Assembly (NCBI RefSeq): GCF_001922575.1
Contig: NZ_MRCI01000004.1
Coordinates: forward strand, 1-64,000
Reading direction: 5' to 3'
Source of the DNA: Neptunomonas phycophila
GTDB taxonomy: Bacteria > Pseudomonadota > Gammaproteobacteria > Pseudomonadales > Balneatricaceae
Length of the DNA stretch: 64,000 nt
Part shown: piece after piece, positions 59,489-64,000 of the stretch
Numbering within the stretch: the stretch's first letter is position 1
How the letters are laid out: each line of letters begins with the position of its first letter
Notes under the pieces: model-generated
What the model saw: the letters and a program-made list of their open reading frames with translations, nothing else
Database searches by the model: none
What the model was told of the DNA's origin: nothing
Made by a program: the position numbers and the translations under genes

Positions 59489-59517
59489 AAAGCCGCTCAT
59501 TATTGAGCGGCTTTTTT
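59489..59517 (+). terminator. Intrinsic terminator after ilvH
   Basis: AAAGCCGCTCA-TTAT-TGAGCGGCTTTTTT, perfect stem and T-run. Confidence 0.95.
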
Positions 59518-59665
59518 GTGGCTGCTCGATAAGCTTTAAGCAAAGTTGTGTCTTGTATATGCTTGCTATCTGGGGAGCAGAGACGGTAAGCTGCTAAAGC
59601 ATTTTCGGCGGATAAGTATCGCTTGTCTGTATCGCGTTAACTTATGCACTGTAAATGGAGTTATC

Positions 59666-60682
59666 ATGCATAAGACCCAAGTGCTTATCACTATCGATAC
59701 CGAGTTTTCGATAGCCGGTGCTTTAAACCCATCTTTAAACGTAAAGCCAGTAGCTGACCCTGTCGTTTGTGGTACCTATAAGGGGAAAGAGCAGGGGCTT
59801 GGTTTCTTGCTCGATACATTTGCTCGCTTTAACACTAAAGCTGTATTTTTTGTTGAAGCGATTAATCAGTGCCATTTTGGGTTAGAGCCCATGGGGCGAT
59901 TGGTTGAGCGCATTGCCCCTCTTCATGATGTCCAACTGCATACCCACCCCGTTTGGGCCGCATTCGACCGAGATGTGGTAAGGCGTGATCGTCCTTTGTT
60001 TCCTGTGAATGATTCTTTGCTTGGGCGTTCAGCTGAGCAAGTTGACGCTATTTTAGATATCGGCCTTAACACCTTTGAGGCTTGGGGATTGCCTGCGCCT
60101 ATCGCAATTCGCACAGGGAGCTTATTAGTTGAACCCGCTTTATATCCTGCCTTTTTAAAACAAGGCCTGCGTTGGAGTTCTAGTATTGGGGTGGGTATTT
60201 ATCGACCGAGTGATTCATATTTAAACATTGAACACGGTGTTGTAAATGTGGAAGGCGTTAAAGAGCTGCCTGTTACCAGCTTTATCGATATGCCCCGTTT
60301 AAGGCCTGCTCACCGTAAAACCTTACAAGTTACCTCTTGCAGTTGGCCTGAAATGCGCGCTGTGCTTAATAGGGCACATCAAGAAAAGATAGATCAAGTT
60401 GTCATCCTAACTCACCCTTTTGAATACTTTAAACGCAAGGATTACCGATTTGCGGTGCGTCGCCCTAACCGCGTTAATCAGCAACGTTTAGTTTCTTTAT
60501 GTCGTTTTTTAGATGAGAACCGTGACCGTTTTGAGTCGACGGACTTTCGCACCTTGGATCAAGGTGTTAGAGACGCACCTGAGACCAGCGAGCGTTCGCT
60601 TTCTTTGAGTTCGCCAAGCGATGTATTGGCATTGGCGCGTATGGGGCATAACAAGTTTAATGATGTGGTGTGGTGGTATTAG
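59666..60682 (+). CDS. NodB-like polysaccharide deacetylase family protein
   Basis: 338 residues. It shows a degenerate NodB pattern: TIDTEFS with Asp11 and Glu13 (motif 1), FFVEAINQC, LHTHPVW with His92 and His94 (metal ligands, H-x-H rather than HxxxH), IRTGS, and a late TH250PFEY. Such 'DTE' deacetylase-like proteins occur in polysaccharide loci; substrate unknown. Start ATG 59666 with SD GGAG; a longer in-frame reading to 59546 lacks an SD and looks non-coding. Next gene starts four bases after the stop. Confidence 0.78.
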   Translation: MHKTQVLITIDTEFSIAGALNPSLNVKPVADPVVCGTYKGKEQGLGFLLDTFARFNTKAVFFVEAINQCHFGLEPMGRLVERIAPLHDVQLHTHPVWAAFDRDVVRRDRPLFPVNDSLLGRSAEQVDAILDIGLNTFEAWGLPAPIAIRTGSLLVEPALYPAFLKQGLRWSSSIGVGIYRPSDSYLNIEHGVVNVEGVKELPVTSFIDMPRLRPAHRKTLQVTSCSWPEMRAVLNRAHQEKIDQVVILTHPFEYFKRKDYRFAVRRPNRVNQQRLVSLCRFLDENRDRFESTDFRTLDQGVRDAPETSERSLSLSSPSDVLALARMGHNKFNDVVWWY

Positions 60683-60686
60683 CTCA

Positions 60687-61904
60687 GTGAATCAAGACGT
60701 TATTATCGTATTAGGTATCGATAACCCCACGGGGCTATGTTTGTGTCGAGAGCTCTCAGAACAAGGGGTTGAGGTTGTTGGCTTATTTGCTTCTCGTTTT
60801 TCAATTGGGGCAGCTTCTAAACACGTAAGTACTGCCTATCGGCGTGCTAATAAAGATGAATTGATCGAGCAACTGTTGGGTTTGGCCGCGAAACATAAGG
60901 CGAAAGCACTCTTAGCGGTTGCCGAGAACGATATCCAGTGGATCAATTTGCATCGAGATCAGTTTTCAGATGTGGCTTTGTTGTTCCCAGAGCAAAGCAC
61001 AATGGATCGCGTTTTGGATAAAGCCCAGACCTATCGACACGCCAAAGCGTTAGGTATTCCAGTGCCTGAAACTTACGAAATTGAAACCCTGGAAGCGTTA
61101 GCGGCGTTACGTGATGAGTTGGTTTTTCCGGTGGTTGTTAAATGGAAAGAGCCTGTCGCTATTATTCCTAAGCTATCAGCCCTTGGCGTGCCCCTTGTGA
61201 AGGCCGAGTACGTATATTCTTTTGAGCAATTAACTCAGGTGTTGGCCACTTATGAGCCTGTAGGCGAGTTTCCCCTTATTCAGGAGTATCGTAAAGGTGT
61301 CGGGTTAGGTCAGTTCTTCCTGATTCACGACGGACAGGTTTTACAGCGGTTTCAGCATCAGCGTATCCATGAATGGCCTCCTGAGGGGGGATATTCAACC
61401 GTCTGCCGGTCGCTACCACAAGCGGAGCATCAAGAGCTAAGTCGGTTATCTGAGGCGCTACTCAAAGCTTTGGATTGGGAAGGAGTTGCCATGGTGGAAT
61501 ATCGGTATGATGAGGCAACAAAGCAAGCGGTTTTGATGGAAATAAATGGACGTTTTTGGGGGAGTTTTCCGTTGGCATATCATGCTAACGCTGGGTTCGC
61601 ATGGCGGCTTTACCAAGCGGGTGTTTATGGACGGGGACTCCCCGAGTCACAGGTCACGCCGGGTCTTGAATGCCGCTTTATGGTGCCAGAAACAAAACGC
61701 TTATTGAGAGTATTGTTGCAGCCCTCCAAGATAAAAGACCGCTCCTATCACAACACACCGCTTGGTGATCTGGGGCGTTACTTATTAAGCTTTGTGAATC
61801 CTAAAACGCGGTATTTTGTTTTCATGCTAACAGATGCAAAGCCCTTCTTTCGCGATGTGAAGGGCATGATGAGTGGTGTTATTAAACGGTTCACGCGTGG
61901 GTAG
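60687..61904 (+). CDS. ATP-grasp domain ligase
   Basis: 405 residues. A Rossmann-like pre-ATP-grasp domain (VIIVLGIDNPTGLCLCREL) precedes an ATP-grasp fold: VLDKAQTYRHAKALGIPVP near residue 111, FPVVVKWKEPVAII, FPLIQEYRKGVGLGQFFLI, and the metal-binding MEINGRFWGSFPLAYHANAG. The 'EINGRFWGS' form is typical of ATP-grasp enzymes in surface polysaccharide or peptide-ligation loci. Product unknown. GTG 60687 chosen because upstream in-frame codons overlap the deacetylase. Its end overlaps the convergent phosphatase gene by 14 bases. Confidence 0.78.
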   Translation: MNQDVIIVLGIDNPTGLCLCRELSEQGVEVVGLFASRFSIGAASKHVSTAYRRANKDELIEQLLGLAAKHKAKALLAVAENDIQWINLHRDQFSDVALLFPEQSTMDRVLDKAQTYRHAKALGIPVPETYEIETLEALAALRDELVFPVVVKWKEPVAIIPKLSALGVPLVKAEYVYSFEQLTQVLATYEPVGEFPLIQEYRKGVGLGQFFLIHDGQVLQRFQHQRIHEWPPEGGYSTVCRSLPQAEHQELSRLSEALLKALDWEGVAMVEYRYDEATKQAVLMEINGRFWGSFPLAYHANAGFAWRLYQAGVYGRGLPESQVTPGLECRFMVPETKRLLRVLLQPSKIKDRSYHNTPLGDLGRYLLSFVNPKTRYFVFMLTDAKPFFRDVKGMMSGVIKRFTRG

Positions 61905-62520
61905 TTGATGTGTCATGGGGCTGTTCTTTAGAAGCCTGCAGTTGTGTTTCTTTTTGAGCGTCCAGCATAGAGAGTAATGCGCGGGTCGACTCCTCAATTC
62001 TGTTAAAGCAGCTGGTGTAGTAATCAGAAGATAATGTGTGCGGGTCATGAATATGCACGTAGCGGCGTTTGGGTAGCGAGCCAAGAAGCAAAATACGGGC
62101 GTCTTGTCCGTATCGTTCACGCAATATGTTGGCGTGGCGTATCTCCATCACTAAAAACAAATCCCCTTCTTGCTGCTCAAAGTCACTCATATTAGTGGCT
62201 TTGTGTGATGTCAGATCAATAAAGCGGTCGGCCGCTTTTTGGATGGCTAGATCAGTAGCCGGAGCCCCCGTCGTTGTCGATAGTCCTATTGAGCAGGTCG
62301 GGAAATGGCTGCGATGACGGGTGTAGGCTTCGGCATACGCGCTTCGGTTAATATTGCCAAGGCAGACAAAGACTAAACGTTGGATGCTGGCTGGTTCGAA
62401 ATGTAAATAGGGGTCTATACGTCCTGTTTTGGCGCTTAGTCGTGCTAAAGCGAGACGGATATAACCACGATAGGTGCCATAACGAGCATTAATAGAATGA
62501 ATGAGTGATGTCATCTGCAA
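61891..62520 (-). CDS. Low-molecular-weight protein tyrosine phosphatase family protein
   Basis: 209 residues. P-loop CLGNINRS (Cys53 to Arg59, CX5R) and the general-acid loop HDPHTL place it in the LMW-PTP family. About 45 residues precede the P-loop and a polar tail of about 35 follows, both longer than in classic 150-residue enzymes. In polysaccharide loci such phosphatases often act on BY-kinases; none is seen here. Convergent with the ATP-grasp gene. Confidence 0.82.
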   Translation of the reverse strand: MQMTSLIHSINARYGTYRGYIRLALARLSAKTGRIDPYLHFEPASIQRLVFVCLGNINRSAYAEAYTRHRSHFPTCSIGLSTTTGAPATDLAIQKAADRFIDLTSHKATNMSDFEQQEGDLFLVMEIRHANILRERYGQDARILLLGSLPKRRYVHIHDPHTLSSDYYTSCFNRIEESTRALLSMLDAQKETQLQASKEQPHDTSTTHA

Positions 62521-62598
62521 TTCCTTTGCATGCCAAACGAAGACTGCATCATAGCAGGGCGAAATAACTTTGAATATCCGATTCGCGTTTCCAAAATA

Positions 62599-62626
62599 TT
62601 GACTGATGTTAATAATCGCGTATGTT
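62599..62626 (+). promoter_or_regulatory. Candidate promoter of the BMP-family transporter operon
   Basis: TTGACT (62599-62604), 16-base spacer, TATGTT (62621-62626). It would give a leader of about 75 bases. Confidence 0.5.
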
Positions 62627-62707
62627 CGATGTAATACTTGCCTTGATAGTCAGGTTTAAGTTTATCTTTATGCGCTGTTCTGTAGCTTGGATTATTTGGA
62701 GTACTCA

Positions 62708-63706
62708 ATGAAACGACTCATTACTACCTTAGCGATCGTTGCCCCCATGTCTTTTTCAGCCGTTGCGGCGGACATTAAACCTGCTGTGGTGTTTGATATG
62801 GGAGGGAAGTTCGATCAATCCTTCAATCAAGGTGTATATGAAGGGGTGGAGCGTTTTAAGAGCGAAACGGGAACAAAGTATCGCGAATTTGAAGTAACGA
62901 ACCCATCTCAGCGTGAGCAAGCCGTGCGAAAGATGGCACAGCGCGGCGCTAATCCTATCATTAGTGTTGGGTTTGCTCAGGCTGCGGCAGTGGAAAAAGT
63001 CGCTTCTGAGTTCCCTGATACTCAAATTACCCTTATTGATGCCGTAGTTGATCAGCCTAATGTGCAGTCTGTCGTTTTCAAAGAGCACGAAGGATCTTTT
63101 TTGGTAGGAATGCTGGCGGCGTTAAAATCGCAAACCAAAACGGTTAGCTTTATCGGTGGGATGGATATTCCGCTGATCCGTAAGTTTAATTGCGGTTATG
63201 CTCAAGGTGCCAAATATGCGATGGATGATATAACCGTAATTAGTAATATGACTGGATCTACACCGACGGCGTGGAATGATCCCTCTAAGGGAGCCGAATT
63301 AGCGCGTAGCCAATTTGATCGCGGATCTGATGTTGTTTTTGCTGCCGCAGGGGGAACGGGGATTGGTGTTTATCAAGCGGCTAAAGATGCGGGTAAATAC
63401 GCGATTGGTGTGGACTCGAATCAAAACCACCTCCATCCAGGTACTATGTTAACGTCGATGACAAAGCAAGTGGATGTGGCGGCGTATAGCTCACTAAAAT
63501 CCGCGGCGGATGATACGTGGAAACCCGGCGTTCAAGTGTTAGGTTTAGCTGAAAATGGAGTGTCGTGGGCACTGGATGAGCATAACAAAAGCTTGATTAC
63601 TCCTGAGATGAAAGAGGCCGTCGAGAAAGCGAAGCAGGCCATTATTAACGGAGACCTTGTCGTTCATGATTACATGAGTGACAACAGCTGTCCTGCTTTA
63701 GACTAG
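62708..63706 (+). CDS. BMP-family ABC transporter substrate-binding protein
   Basis: 332 residues. Cleavable signal peptide (about 1-22, ending SFSAVAA) without a lipobox Cys, so periplasmic. PnrA-like BMP fold: VFDMGGKFDQSFNQGVYEG near residue 29, NPIISVGFAQAAAVEKVA, FIGGMDIPLIRKFNCGYAQG, and IGVDSNQNHLHPGTMLTSM. BMP proteins bind purine nucleosides and feed nucleoside ABC importers. ATG 62708 with SD GGAG. An ABC ATPase follows 18 bases later. Confidence 0.92.
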   Translation: MKRLITTLAIVAPMSFSAVAADIKPAVVFDMGGKFDQSFNQGVYEGVERFKSETGTKYREFEVTNPSQREQAVRKMAQRGANPIISVGFAQAAAVEKVASEFPDTQITLIDAVVDQPNVQSVVFKEHEGSFLVGMLAALKSQTKTVSFIGGMDIPLIRKFNCGYAQGAKYAMDDITVISNMTGSTPTAWNDPSKGAELARSQFDRGSDVVFAAAGGTGIGVYQAAKDAGKYAIGVDSNQNHLHPGTMLTSMTKQVDVAAYSSLKSAADDTWKPGVQVLGLAENGVSWALDEHNKSLITPEMKEAVEKAKQAIINGDLVVHDYMSDNSCPALD

Positions 63707-63724
63707 ATAACAAGGTGAGCAAAC

Positions 63725-64000
63725 ATGCACTCGCCAATCCCAGATGATTACTCAGCCTCGTGTGCTCCGGCTATCGCCTTACGGGGGATTTCTAAACGTT
63801 TTGGTGCAGTTAAAGCCAACAATGACGTAGATTTGACGGTTGCCCGTGGGGAAATTCATGGAATCATAGGTGAAAATGGAGCCGGAAAGTCGACATTAAT
63901 GAGTATCCTTTATGGTTTTTATGAAGCGGACTCGGGTTCTATTTCTGTCAAAGGAGAGTTGGTTGATATAAAGAACGCCAACGATGCGATCGCCGTAGGT
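63725..64000 (+). CDS. ABC transporter ATPase of the BMP-linked importer (3' truncated by window edge)
   Basis: First 92 residues. A short extension (1-18) is followed by [20 protein letters not shown] and the Walker [10 protein letters not shown] near residue 51. This is typical of the duplicated sugar/nucleoside-type ATPases (RbsA/YufO class). The rest, and presumably two permease genes, lie off the right edge. Confidence 0.92.
   Translation, partial: MHSPIPDDYSASCAPAIALRGISKRFGAVKANNDVDLTVARGEIHGIIGENGAGKSTLMSILYGFYEADSGSISVKGELVDIKNANDAIAVG

Noticed and set aside
59546-59665. N-terminal extension of the deacetylase-like gene
   Set aside because: Codons from 59546 lack an SD and follow the ilvH terminator closely; ATG 59666 has a good SD and begins right before the first NodB strand.

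Overview
The window looks like the chromosome of a marine gammaproteobacterium related to Oceanospirillales/Pseudomonadales. This is inferred from gene order: the block rpsT-murJ-ribF-ileS-lspA-fkpB, minor pilins, pilY1, thiO, bamD-rluD-pgeF-clpB is the Pseudomonas-type arrangement. Protein sequences resemble those of Marinomonas/Neptunomonas-like bacteria. No tRNA, rRNA, CRISPR, insertion sequence or prophage was seen. Codon use looks homogeneous by eye.

Layout. 1-14.5 kb: 3' end of tuf, then the complete S10-spc-alpha super-operon (rpsJ to rplQ, with secY, rpmJ and rpoA), in canonical order. It carries two good sigma70 promoters (before rpsJ and before rpsM) and several RNA hairpins in the larger gaps. 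14.6-18.2 kb: uvrA divergent from ssb. 18.4-19.7 kb: an orphan RmlD-like reductase with an altered catalytic motif, and a SirB2 membrane protein. 19.8-23.7 kb: moeA, a PlsC-type acyltransferase, moaC, moaD and a second PlsC acyltransferase. 23.8-26.7 kb (minus strand): ispB, fabA, fabB. 27-30.3 kb: rplU-rpmA, obgE, proB, and rpsT on the minus strand. 30.5-36.9 kb: murJ, ribF, ileS, lspA, fkpB (lipid II flipping, flavin synthesis, Ile-tRNA, lipoprotein signal peptidase, peptidyl-prolyl isomerase). 37.1-44.2 kb: a type IV pilus minor-pilin cluster (FimU/FimT-like, pilV, pilW, pilX, pilY1, a PilY2-like gene, pilE, a second FimT-like gene). 44.2-51.8 kb: thiO, nadE and bamD (minus), rluD, pgeF, clpB with a sigma32-like promoter. 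52-56.9 kb: an orphan response regulator, a PAP2 phosphatase, rlmJ, a K+/H+ antiporter whose start is displaced by an apparent frameshift, and a small unknown gene. 57.2-59.5 kb: ilvI-ilvH behind a long leader. 59.6-62.5 kb: a three-gene module of NodB-like deacetylase, ATP-grasp ligase and low-molecular-weight tyrosine phosphatase. 62.7-64 kb: a BMP-family substrate-binding protein and the start of its ABC ATPase.

Most genes are housekeeping. The best candidates for something little described are the deacetylase/ATP-grasp/phosphatase module (59.6-62.5 kb), the frameshifted and leader-coupled antiporter start (54.68-54.81 kb), the RmlD paralogue with Phe in place of the catalytic Tyr, the moa cluster that carries acyltransferases instead of moaE, and the RNA hairpins within the ribosomal-protein super-operon. 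I could not run searches, so family names rest on motifs and remembered homologues.
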